Source: Agroathelia rolfsii
Lineage: Eukaryota; Basidiomycota; Agaricomycetes; Amylocorticiales; Amylocorticiaceae
Direction of reading: 5' to 3'
DNA length: 64,000 nucleotides
NCBI GenBank assembly: GCA_018343915.1
Contig: JABRWF010000001.1
Span: forward strand, 4,712,001 to 4,776,000
Shown: positions 34,461 through 46,500 of the stretch, in pieces
How the letters are laid out: the number at the start of each line of letters is the position of its first letter
How positions within the stretch are numbered: position 1 is the first letter of the stretch
The notes under the pieces: model-generated
The model's input: only the letters and a program-made list of their open reading frames with translations
What the model was told of the DNA's origin: nothing
Databases searched by the model: none
Made by a program: the position numbers and the translations under genes

Positions 34461-37107
34461 TAACTCTGCAGCTAATGCATGAAACCCCTCCAAACTGCGA
34501 TAGCATATTCATTGCTCTTATGTGACAATGCCAAGTAATTTATGATTTTTGGCGCATGAGATGAGCAGGAAGGTATTCGGAAACGATCAACAATGTCAAT
34601 GTTTCTGATCGCCATCACTTCAAGTTAACATGAGAACAGGCAACAATGGTATCGGTGTTTGATATTGTCAGTCATTGATATGCAACAGTCAATAATGTTC
34701 AGTTATGATTGTACAGTACATATACAGCAGTATTTGCTTTATTTGAAGGGATTTAAATGATTAGAGTTTTCCTTGAATCATTCGGCGGAATGTCCAAATT
34801 CTGTCATTGGAGCATGAGTGTTGCTGGGAATAAATGATAATAAATCATGTAAAGAGCTGACGATAGTTACTATTAGCTGTCACTTGATCATCTAGTGTAG
34901 ATTTTTTAATTATAGCCTGAGCAATCTTTGGTGAGTGTACAGCCTTGCACATAGCTGTCGTTATTTCATCGTTGGATGAGGAAGACTGCCTACCGGGTCA
35001 CCTTTAGTGCTTGAAGACGGTCGTGCCTGAGCAAGAATGCCAGTGCATATAAGTTGCAGAAAGATAAAAATGAAACTGGTATACGGGATGGGTAATATCA
35101 TAGTAAAGTTAGTGATAAGCAGTAATAACTTGGTAGTGTTTGAATGGGAAGGAATGCTACTGAGCCCTGGAGTTCAAGCCAGAGAACAACTAAGTTTTTA
35201 TGTGCTATAGCCCGCTATCAAAATTAAAAATATGAAGCGCGTCTTATCTTCCAAAAATAATCTAATCAAATAGAATCATATCCGTCGTATTGAGATGCCA
35301 CGAACACGAACTGGATGCATCAATCAACAATCCGTCAGTGTCAAGGAAAGTTCAAGTTTGTCCGCATGTGATTGTTTCAATTAATGCTCTACTGGAGGAT
35401 GCAAGATTAAATGTGCAGTAGATGTCTCTGTACACACACACCCTGACATGATTATCTACTAGTCCAGGACTCGAGGCTTCATCGGCTCAGTGAATCTAGT
35501 GCTCTACACGAATACACATACCAAAGACTGGGTTTATGTGAATCGAATAGCTATCGGCAGTGCGTAGAAGGTGATGTAGTAGCGTATGATATTGCACATG
35601 AATACTAAGATACATCATTCTTAGCAATACCAGCTCAAAAAAATCCGATATGATGCCGAAAATATCAAGAAGTTTGTCAATCTTGCTTAGTAGCATATAC
35701 GCGAATACCGGCCAATATCTATGGAAGGCTGGGATGGATAAACAAACATTCAGTCCTCTTGAATGGCTGCTCAAGCAATTAAAAGCATCTCTATCTATAG
35801 CACTTCGTATGTTTATCATGATGAATCAATCGCAATTCCATTGAATTTCCGTCAGTGTTGCTCGTCAACCTGGATACATGCGCTCATATAAAGGTGGACT
35901 GTGAGTTCAACAGTAGTACTCAAGCTCACTTCAACTTCAAACACGATGCCTCATCTTTAAGTCGCCATTTCCTTTGCTGCTAATAGTGACAGTATGACAG
36001 GCTTAAGAACCTTGTCCTTAACTGATCTAGTATTTGTACACAACAAGCCTAGGACGGGTCTACCAGTAAAAGAAGACAGTCAGGGGTACTAAATCCTGAC
36101 AGATGTGTACCTTTTGCACTTGCACATTTCCTATGAGCTATCAATTTCATAGCATCAATTTTTTCCTGGAAGTAAGGTCATGGGGACCTGTTGTTCTAGG
36201 TACACGCTATTCCTATACGTGTATGCTCAGATATATTATTGAAATTGTTGTTCCTGTGAAAGCTAATGCATCGAACGCTAACAGACGCAAGCAATTCCAC
36301 ATTCTTTGGTGTGCGCCGGTGGGCGGTCGAGAATAAGACGGCGGTTAAGCAAAAGCGCCTTTAGCTTGCAGCCAGGAATACCACTTAAATAGAAAAGAGG
36401 TGGGTAGCGGCCGAGTGAGTTGGGTACAGTGCCCCTCCGCTGCTTGTTCTTTGTTTCGGAGTCTTCTCAGTGCAAGCAGTAGTTTTAGGCTACGTACGGT
36501 AAGGTGGTTTATGTCTGTTGTATAGAGCTAATGCTAATGATCTTTAGGGTTAGTGTTTTGTGCAGGAATTTTTGAGAGGCGGTAGGTAAATGAATTTCAA
36601 GTGCAACAATAGTGGTAAGCGGAGAGGGCAGGTTACGCCCTGCTGTGTCTGCCCTGAGCGCGTGTTTCAAAGACACCGCTTAATGCTGATGTTGTGCCTC
36701 GATAGAGAGCATCCGACTATCTTGAGAGATAAGACCGCTCTCAACTGCAAGGTTTTCGTGTCACATTTACGAAGAGTTAATAATATCCCTATTCTACCAA
36801 CATCCGCATGACAAGAAACATATGATATAGGATCATATCGATATTCTTGAATCAGGCTGTCAATGTCAATATTGTATTGTAATTGACTTCAACTGAGCGC
36901 AAACTGATATTGATCAGTAATTACCACAACATCGACCTTCTATTTTTGACGCTTCAGATTACAATTGCTTAGCATCTAGTGGTAATCATTTTCCACTTAA
37001 AAGCACTTGGTCATCGATAATGCCTGACATATCTGTATCTCCCTTGCTTTACTGAGCCTGGCTATCACAAAAATACCATTCATATAATTTCTGATTTTAC
37101 TGACACA

Positions 37108-38346
37108 ATGTTGGAAAATGCACCTCCAACTGCGCCTGGTGAAATTTCGGTCTATCTAGCCTTAATGTTCTCGGCAGTACTCTATGGTCAGGTACCTGTC
37201 CTTATAATATATAGTATAGAGATTTTAATATCAGCTTGTTGCAGGTGTATATCTGCTACTATTCCTAATTTCTGCTTACTGCCTTCAAGTTAATACATAT
37301 GTTACTCTCTGGCAACGGCGATTTTATCATGCTTTTGGATTTCTCGTTCTCCTCCTCAACACTTACTTCTTTATCTCACGGGCTGCTGCAAGTCTGTTGA
37401 TGTGGATTATTGATCGCAATTATCCGGGGGGACCACTGCAATACTTCTTTCTCTGCTCATCTTTTGGATGGTTTGTTACCGGCAACCTCACACAGGCCGT
37501 CGCAAACTTGCTTACCGACCTGCTCCTTGTGAGTCTAAACAGAGACTAAGTAAATATAATACTAAGTATACGTATGGTTTTAAGATTTATCGATGCTACG
37601 TCATTTATGGGAGTCAACTATGGGTTGTGGTATTCCCTTGTTCATGTTCTGTTGTGTTTATAGGTAAGCATTTAACTTTGTGATGCTAAAATTTCCGTGC
37701 CTATCGTTTGCTGATACAAAGTAGTACTTTATATCGTGCTTGAAGTAAATCAAGTAAATGGAGGGTATTTATCTGCAACAGCAGGAACAACTATGGTCGT
37801 TGCCTGCAATAGTATGACAATCGCTGTCAACATCATTGTCACTGGCATGATATCTATAAGACTCTACATGGTTCATAAACAAGTCAAGAAGGTTCTCGAC
37901 AAAAGTCTAGCAAGAACATACACAGGAATTGCGGCCATTCTCATCGAGTCCGCTCTTCCTTTCTGCATTCTCGGCATTCTCGCTTGCATCACTGAGTACG
38001 TGGGCTCACTCACCGACGAGGTATTTGAGCTAGTGTGGTACTGGTCATGTGTTGGTATTTTTAAAATCTTTTAGCTGAGCAGTGCTTTATTAAAATAATT
38101 TACTTCTAGGCTATTGCACCTCAAGTAATCATCCTGCGCATTGCTCTAGGGCATGCATGGAACAGAAACACACTTTCAGAGCTTATGACGAAAACCAGTC
38201 TTGAGTTTGGTACTCCAAATTTGGATTCGGGCTCACCGTATGTAAGAGAGGCTGAAGAACAATTGCAGCGTTTTACAGTTCCTCAGATGCAAACGCGAGG
38301 TACTTCGACACATATTTCATTTTCGTTTGCTTCAAGTTCTTCATAA
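37108..38346 (+). CDS. Seven-span membrane protein, receptor-like, Agaricomycete-type
   Basis: Exons 37108-37186, 37245-37528, 37585-37663, 37725-38050 and 38110-38346 give 334 residues. Seven hydrophobic segments can be counted: around SVYLALMFSAVLYGVYLLLF, FYHAFGFLVLLLNTYFFI, the stretch before IYRCYVIYG, QLWVVVFPCSCSVVFI, SMTIAVNIIVTGMISI, YTGIAAILIESALPFCILGI, and the last running into APQVIILRIALGHAW. YRCYVI, the ILIES motif and the LRIALG end are hallmarks of a large, little-studied basidiomycete family of receptor-like topology. Function unknown. The fourth donor (TGT|GTTGGT) is weak but matches in position and phase the intron of the paralogue at 48.3-50.0 kb. Lies in an AT-rich block, convergent with a small secreted peptide gene 627 bp away. 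Confidence 0.75.
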
Positions 38347-38509
38347 GAGATTATTTCTATTCTAATAGTATTGTATCTTTAATAATGCAATATGTATTTG
38401 ATTATCAAGCAATACAGGTTTTGCGTGGAAATTCAACATTGAAACTTGATTCTTAGGTCTGCTCAGAGTCGCTAGCTACAGTATAAGATAGGTATTTTGC
38501 AACCACATA

Positions 38510-39215
38510 ACTATCTTTTATTCCTTTCTTCAGGGTTTCGTTCCCAATTTCGAGTTAAGGACCTCGAGCCTCAGGCCTTCATGAGTCAGTACTGCATTCC
38601 TTAGTTGCTAACGCAAGGTTACGCAAGATACATTCACATATCCTTCATCTTTCACTCTGACTTGCTTATCTCGTTCTCCAATATTTTAATTTGTGGCCTT
38701 ACACATATCAACAACATATATTCGATCAACAAATGTAACTAGGAGAAAGACAATGCTTGTACTTCATCCTATTTCGGAGCCCAGTCATTCAATTCAGGTT
38801 GTAGATCAAGACTATAGTTTTATGACAATTAGCATGTTCCCTCGACGAACAATGACCACTACAACTCACACTACCCTAATCATGGTTGTATACCGCAGAA
38901 GAAGGTTTCGAGTTTGAAAGTGAGTATTTTTTTCAAAAAGGCCGGGATTTGACATTATAAATATTATTAGTACTAACATGGATAGCTCCCAGAGATGGTA
39001 AGCTCTTCATCTGCCGATTCCCTGAACTCCATTTTCGGGCTCTGATTTACATAGAAATCAAAATTTCCTTCCGTTAAATATGTAGAATGTCACCGCAAGC
39101 GCAGCAGACTACCCACCCTTGCCTCAACAGGTTGAGCAATGGCTATGCCTATAACTTGAACGAGGACAAACATAATAGCAGTGGCTTGGAAAAAAAGCTT
39201 CATGATGAGGAGTTT
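38510..39215. repeat. Segmental duplication, copy carrying the intact peptide gene
   Basis: Partner of 33775-34460, same orientation. It begins about 160 bp after the stop of the seven-span protein and ends at the start codon region of the peptide gene. Confidence 0.8.
38973..39203 (-). CDS. Small secreted peptide precursor
   Basis: Two exons on the minus strand, 39203-39117 and 39041-38973, separated by a 75-nt intron (GTGGGT...CAG) in phase 0, give 51 residues. Residues 1-23 form a signal peptide (MKLFFQATAIMFVLVQVIGI, then AIA), followed by QPVEAR and, after the intron, SPKMEFRESADEELTISGS and YPC. A TATA-like TATAAATT lies about 80 bp upstream on the minus strand. The layout (signal peptide exon, phase-0 intron a few residues after cleavage, short second exon) is the same as in the three peptide genes at 55-59 kb, though the mature sequence is different. 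Start chosen at the ATG; upstream codons in the same frame lack an ATG. Function unknown. Confidence 0.55.
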
Positions 39216-42200
39216 TACAAAGGTGGTTTGTGAGGGTGTCCAATTTCTTTGGATGAGGTGTAGACTTGAGCCAACGCATGAATTTATACTGCCACTCACT
39301 TCATATTATTTCTAAAAAGAAATTCTCTGCCCTCAGTCAATGTGAGCAATAGCATACTCCAGCGCCAAGAATTTCAATGCCAATGTCAGGATGTATGCAT
39401 CAAACAGCGGATATCAGCGCACTTATGTTCACATGAGATAGCATATCAGTCCTAAAGAAAGTACAATATGTATGCATCATGTTTATGTCGTACTGAGATA
39501 TCATCAACCAGGTACCCGAGATATGAATTGGGATTATATACTTCTGACAGGCTGAGTCATAGAGCTCGGGAATGTCGACATATCTTTTATCTGCCCGTGA
39601 TACATCATGCATGATGGTCTAACATTATCTGACTTGCGTTAGTACCCAATCCGTGCGATGAATCATGTGATTCAGTTCACCTCTGTACTTCCACCCTAAT
39701 ACAATAAAGATATCCTTGCATTGTGGTTTGTTTTCAGTAAAAGATACGGTAGATGATTTCTCTTCGAGAAAAAAAGATGAACCGTGTGGGAACTCATGTC
39801 AGGATGACCAAACACTAGGATTTGATTAACGACTTTTCGTACTTGGAAAATTATCGGAAATGACGAGTGATGTAACAAGTCAGCCATTCGTATTAAAATA
39901 TTGAAAGAGGGTCAATCGCAGGCAACAGTATACAACAGGAGTAAAATCTCCGTTTGTCGTAGTACGTGGTGGTACGCCGTCAAACGGATAGAAATACAAA
40001 ATTTACATCTGCCAGATAAAATACAGTCTATTTACGTGATAAAATTATCCGCTGCATCGAACGCACGGATTGAAACTCCAACAATTCGCAAGGAATTTTA
40101 AACTAGCAAAAAAGCATACCTTGCTGCATAAGATCTAGAATTTCCAGAGATGCACTTAATACTTTGAAAATGGCCCCATCTTGCACCCAGAAATCTCGAA
40201 TGAACATTTCAAACGTATTTCGACTCGGAAGCTGTTTTATCCTTTATATATAAAAGGCTTCAGCGTTTTTAATAATGTCGTGTTTGGTAATAAATATAAT
40301 TGTGGCCGACTCGGATTCAGGTTAATTTTCTCAATTTCCGACTGTTTGTCCATACATTGGAGTGTAATTGATAAGTAGACGTGTATCTTCGTATATCAAC
40401 TACTGATAAGTTTCAATGGCTTGAAGAAATGAACAAGATAAAAATGCATTCAATCAAGTTTTGCAATCATCACTAACATGAATGCTAGTATAGCGATTGC
40501 CAATCAGTTTAATTCGGTTTGCTGGATTGGGTAGCCTACAAGTTGATCAGTCTCCATACTGAGCTTAATCCTGCCTGGGAGTCCGACAATATATTGCACT
40601 CAAAGCCCATACATTTTAATTTACAAGGTTGAGATGGGAGTTGATTAAGATTAACATTATAGTCATGATGTCCCCCCCCCCCGGGCCTATGTCATAAGAC
40701 CCGTTGCAACTCATAGGAAAGGCATTCCATCATTCAACTGTGCAAGCCCCTGTCACCGATACATAAAGCCATAATTTAAGATTGAATGAGCGTTATTCTC
40801 TTAGACAACACTGCAATACTAACAATAGACGAAAGTAGGGGTGAACTATTCATCTATCGATGATGGGAACCCCTTTGGGCGAGATAGTAGTATGGAAGTA
40901 TATTCGATTAATGCTAATATTTATACTTCCAGTTGTTCAATGCTGTTTCTAGAGGGAAAACTCTGTCCTTGGCCAACATGGACAATATAAGGCCCCAAGG
41001 CACAGACTTTTGAATGCAAATGTTACAATTAATGCATCAAATAGTGATTATCAGCGCAATCATGTTCACATTGAATGGCGCTTCAAACCGGAAGATGGCT
41101 CAATATATGCACATCATTTCACGTTTTACCCCCATATTAGCGGTTTCCGAGACATGATGTACCCTTACGGGTTGAGTTGTCATCCTCGGGAGCTCCGGGG
41201 TTTCCTTAATCTAACCTGTGTGTGCACTGTATCTATACACCTTTTTGTCTCTGGGTCACACAGAATGTGACCGCTTTGTTCTGAAGTAAGAATTTTGCTT
41301 GACATGCTCTCGAAGAGTACATTAGCTTTATTATATTACTAGAACATGGTCACTGTCTCCGTTTCTTGATAAGAGCACAAGTAAATTCTAGTTCAATTCT
41401 CTTAGTATAATTGATGCCAGATATAAACTGTAGGTAATACCTTTGAGCTTAAGCATTTCAACGGCCAAAGAGTGTTAGTTGGTTATTGTTTATAACCGTA
41501 CATACCCGCCAAGCCACTGAAACCAAGTCAGTTGAATCTCTTGTATTCTGAATTTGGATATTATTTTGGTCAAAGGAAAAGACCGGATGTCAGGTTGATC
41601 ATGCATCATGGATTGAGCTCCTGAGCGGGTAAAACATACTTGAGCAGGAATAGGGCTTGACAATACAAACGACGGTGCTCAAATGACCATATTGAATAAA
41701 GTCATTGTCAAGTATGTGGACTTCATATCCAGTGATCAACACAACTCTCAAGGACTCGGTACAAGAGTCAATGAAAGGTGATAGCAGGGAACGAAAAACT
41801 TCGTACTTGAATAGTATGAATACTTCACGAGCGAGCTTGTTATTAGTAGCTTTATACTCGCAGGCTCCCGACGATCTTTCAATTTGGCTAATACACGTAT
41901 TTCTAGATCATAAACAAGGAGCTTCTCTATACCACTCTGAAAATGTACGGCAATACTATGCTAACCTCACCAATAATATTGAGTGAAGCCTTCTAGGCGG
42001 TATGGTCGTCTTAGCCAAATGTTGGTTTCATCCAAGTTTCATCATGATCTACGATATGCCTATTGTTCACAGACAAATCTGGGGACAGTTGAAAACGTTG
42101 TAAATTTGTGCTCGGATCACCGACCGTGATGCCGAAATTGTTCTAACACGAATCTCCTAGTACCTGACCATATGCTTTCAAATTATGTACAATGGCATTG

Positions 42201-43514
42201 TATTTACATTTTATATCTGCCCTTATCATGTCAAATATCATGATGCAGTTCTGTATTCAACCTACTAGTAGTAGTAGGTGGCTCTGGGTTGTACATCTGT
42301 TTGAAGATCCTCTATTAATTGGCGCTTCTCAAGTGCTCACTCAAAGTACGTCGATAAGTCATTTATTTTATTTGATCATTTTTGAGAAATATATTTATTT
42401 CGTTTGAAGACTCTTACATGTTTAACAGCATGATTTCCGGCATTCAATACTAGCCACAGTCCAAGGGGCATACTAAGCAATTTAATTAACATCAATCTCA
42501 GGCTTCAATTTGAGTCACCGACGTCAAGGATCATTGCAAGAAGTTGATGAACAATTTTTTTCTTTTATTGCTACAAGCTTGATTTCGCCGTATTCAAATG
42601 AGGCCAAAGAGTTCTTCGGGTTGCTTGAATCCGATCAGACGGTCACCATAGCAAATGGGAAAGATAACGGGCTAACATTGAGCTATCAGTCGAACTGTCA
42701 ACTTGCAAAGGAACGCCGATATTAAGCGGTATCTTTGGAACACGCACCGAGGATAGATGAGTGCTAGAGCACTAGAGAGTAACCTTCAGCTCCTTTTGCC
42801 ACCACATCGGTCCACTCAGCTTTTCAAGTTGCTCTTCACCCACTGGCACCCCCGCTGCTCCTATAGCTTTCTCCTCTCCATTTCCCATTTTTTGTCTTAT
42901 GCAATTAATCGTTACCAATACCCATTCGTGTTAATAAAACCCATTCTCAATTGTGCATTCACGAACAATCAATAAAACCCTCCGGTTACTGTATCCTGGC
43001 TGCTAAGCAAGAAGAGAATGACCAATGATAGAAGGCGATCCCGACCCATCTCACCGCTTACCTCCTTTCCCCTCAGACTCTTATGTCCAATCGCAACTGG
43101 AAAACGCGCGCCTCGCGTTTTCGCACAACATTTCATCTCGGCCGCCCAACGTGATCCAAATGCAGACCAACACCATGGATTTATCGATCATTCTGAAATT
43201 TGAGTCATATTTTACATTGAATCAAGCTAAGCAAAAAAACATGGTGTGTATGGGCGTGTGTATGTATGCGTGTGTTATAGGAAGACTGGAGTGTGTGAGT
43301 GAATGCTGTATACGTAGCACTTAAAAGCTGTGGGAGTAACATGCATATATTTTGAAAAAATGAGAATAATACAGAATGCGCTGAAATAGATAATAAGAAC
43401 GAAGAAGAAGAAGGAAAGAAGGAGGAGGAAGAGGAGGAGGAAACATGAAACATGTCTTGACTGTCAGTGGTTTCGCCATCACAGTCGTCCGAGTAGTTCT
43501 TTGTTGCAATTCAA
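39204..43514. other. AT-rich region without supported genes
   Basis: Holds dispersed repeat A copy 2 and a C12 tract at 40672. The open frames at 41705-41986 and 42500-42725 look coding-like in composition, but neither has a recognisable domain or a splice chain. 43025-43514 is the 3' flank of the RAP1-like gene, with a GA-rich tract near 43400-43440. Confidence 0.45.
39890..40092 (+). repeat. Dispersed repeat A, copy 2
   Basis: Direct-orientation match to 23755-23955 over about 200 bp, with shared blocks GGTCAATCGCAGGCAACAGT, GTTTGTCGTAGTACGTGGTG and GATAAAATTATCC. Confidence 0.8.
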
Positions 43515-46500
43515 TTAGTCCAAAGTATGCTCAATACCCTCCGCGATATTTTCGCCCCGATTAAGTCTCTCGATAAGGTGGTCGATCTTGACTCTGTGCA
43601 AGCGATAATGTTCCTGCCAGCCTTTCCACGGGTGGTGTGGGTACTACATGTAATAAGTCAGCAAGTGAAAATATCAAAAGCTCTCAACCGCAAGCACAAA
43701 GGAGGAAGACGGAATGGCAGAAAAAGAGAGAACACGTAGATATAGTAAAACTCAATACTTACCAGCCTTGCAAACGCCTGAAAGACACTGTCAATCGTAC
43801 CGTCACGTGGCGTACGGAAGTATCGTGCTAGCAATACATCATCTCGGCGGCTGTACCGCATCTTCTTTTCTGGCGGGGGTGGTAATGGCTCATCGCCATC
43901 GCCACGCTCGAATTCGTGTTTGTGCCGGCGCCAATACTTCATCCATGATGCGCGCGAGTGGTGTGGCGCCTGAAAGGTTTTGTGTCATGGTGATGTACAG
44001 TGACGAAGGAAAAGAGTAAGTTTATCAAATGTAAAGATAAATTTTGTTATTTCTCGCCTTTGTAGCCACATCCTTCCAAAATGCGACCATATCCGTCTGC
44101 CCTTGTGCTCTGAAAAGAAGAAAGAAGCAAAATGAGCCTAGATGCGCCACTTACGGGGAAAAAGAGAAGAGATCCTTTCGCAGCCAAGAAAAAGAAGCGT
44201 GGAGGTTACGAGAATACATACCTCCGATAGGCCATAAAATTTAACAGAAACCTCGTATCCTCATCCGTAAACGCGACGCCTTTACCAGTCGTGCTCCTGA
44301 ACAACGACCGGGGCGGACTTGGCGTGCGCTCAGGGGGATGTGATGGTCTCTGGAGAAGTTGTTGCTGCATGACATGTGCAGAAGAAGATGATAATGTAGG
44401 ATCATGATGATGCTGGTAGATCCCTTGATCTTCGTCATCAACGTCGTGGTGGTCGGGCGAGGTGGAACGCTCGATGGCCATGGCGTGTCCGCCGACGCGG
44501 ATGCCATGTTTATTGCAATATCGTCGCCAGGAGTAGAAGCTGAACGGAAGTGGTGCAAAAGGAACATTTCAAACTGGTTCTGTAAAGAAAATAAAGAATC
44601 ATTACTGACGAGTGGTGAGGTGCCTAGTGAATAACATAATGGGTGGAAATCAAAAGCATAGGAAAAGCGTTGATCGTTCACATCAGGAACCCCGGCAGCA
44701 TCAATCACAAGTGAATCCAAAATACCTTGATAGCCACCTTTTCACAGATCTCTCGTAAACTGGAGGCGGGTAGGCAAGAAAAAGAGAGAATCAAACATCA
44801 CTTCAGCTATCGAAAGGTAGAAAAAAAATACTGCACACCTTAACACAAGTCCCTGATCCTGACAATATTGTATATAGTCATACAAGAACTGCTTATCCTC
44901 GGGGGTATATACGTTGCCTCCGTACGCACTCTTTTCAATCCGCCGTGGCGGGCTCGGCGAGCGCACACGTGCCTCCGTTCGGTTTGCGACCAAGTTCGAG
45001 GCTGTCGTCGTAGGCTGTGATCGATGAATCATCATCACATTTTGTTTTTCATTCAAAGGAAAAGTGGTAAGGTAAATATGTGTAGAAATGATAATCATTA
45101 GCATCGCAGAAGAAAAAAGAAAAAGAAACATGCACATACCGAGTACCTCGCCATGGCATGGTGAGCACGACCCGAACCATGCCCATGCATCGTGGCCGGT
45201 TGTGACACACCATCGACGATCTCGTCCTCCATCTCTTCGTCCTCATCTTCCTCATCCCTCTCCCCACCACCAAAAATAAATCCACCACGATCGCCACCGC
45301 CAACGCCGACACCAGTATCCTCGTCATCCTCATTATCATCCTCGGCCATATCATCATCATGCAGGCCAATAGGGTTAGGATCCATCTCGGGCTCTGCTCC
45401 TAACATACCGGCGGTATTCAGATGGTGTTGGTGTGGATGTGAATGGTATGGATCAGGCTGATGATGGTGATTCACTAGTTCATGAACGGCATGATGATGC
45501 GGTGTCGGCGGTGCGGGTGGTGCAGGTGCTACGTGTTCTTGCCCATAGTGGTGCGCATACGGCTAAGTTGATTACAGTTTTGTTGTTTCAGTATAAAACG
45601 ATGGCAAAGTCAGTATACACAAAAGAGATATATAGAGCTTCCCCATCTTTCCTTTTTTTTTCAAAAAAAAAAAAGAAAAAGAAAAAAGAAGGCAAGAGAA
45701 AGTACTATACTCACTGCACCATAGTATCCACCTGGTGCCGGGGGCAACATCCACGGTGCGTGCGCAGCAGTAGCCGCAGGATGGAATCCATACCCAGCAG
45801 CAGCAGCAGCAGTGGGAGAAGGCATATGATGATCCATCACCACGCCAGGATGATGCGCATATGTCGTAGCGGTGTCCCATCGCGGCTGTTGTTGCTGCTG
45901 CTGCTGTGGAATCATGTGATGCTGAGGTTGCTCCTGTGCCGGTGCCGGTGCTGGGGCAGGCGGTGGTGGTGGCGGCTGATGCTGAGTGGGTGTGGCGGGG
46001 CTAACATGAGGATGGTGCCATGGAGGCGGAGGTGGCATCAAGTTCTGGTGGTGCGCATGCGAATGATGCTGGTGTTCTTGGTGGTGATGAGGCAGTGGTG
46101 GAGGGGGTGGAGCTGTGTAGATGTGGTACGGGTAAGCATGCTGGGAGATGTAGGAGACGTGCGAAGGCGGGGGTGCGGTTGTGTCCATGGGTGTCGCTGC
46201 CGTTGGTTGAGGAACCATCGGCTGTTGATGATGTTGTGGAATGTGATGCTGGGGGTGTTCATCTACCATGCCGTGACTAGCAGATGGCACCACAGCAGCG
46301 GCAGCAGCAGCCTCAAGAGCTTGTTGGTGTTGTTGCTCCTGCTGCTGCTGCTGCGTCACAGCAGACGTGCCTACACCTCCTTCCCGGGGCAATGTAATGC
46401 TCCGATCTTCATTCCTGTCATAGCAATAAAGGAGATGGCAATCAAATGAGTAAGATGCAATATCGTCAGGTCTAGAGAAGAGTACGAAAATGTGTTCACA

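Larger units (their letters stand above)
33621..37107. other. AT-rich region with one duplicated segment
   Basis: Besides the duplication copy at 33775-34460 no gene is supported. A TATA-like CATATAAAGGTGGACTG at about 35884-35900, with a short broken ATG frame 60 bp on, recalls the peptide-gene promoters at 55-58 kb but has no usable coding sequence. 34470-35880 and 36000-37100 show nothing I can name. Confidence 0.45.

Noticed and set aside
35884..36010. TATA-like word and ATG resembling the peptide-gene promoters
   Set aside because: The frame stops after four codons and no signal peptide can be read; at best a relic.
41705..42725. Two open frames that look weakly coding
   Set aside because: No recognisable motifs, no splice chain linking them, no promoter signals; left unannotated.
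44241..44720. 159-codon minus-strand frame reading through the RAP1-like Myb region
   Set aside because: It runs in a different frame from the adjacent Myb coding sequence and includes intron sequence; the 14-nt exon model explains the region better.
45660..45715. A-rich tract as a possible second retrotransposon tail
   Set aside because: It lies inside an intron of the RAP1-like gene with no element sequence or target duplication beside it.
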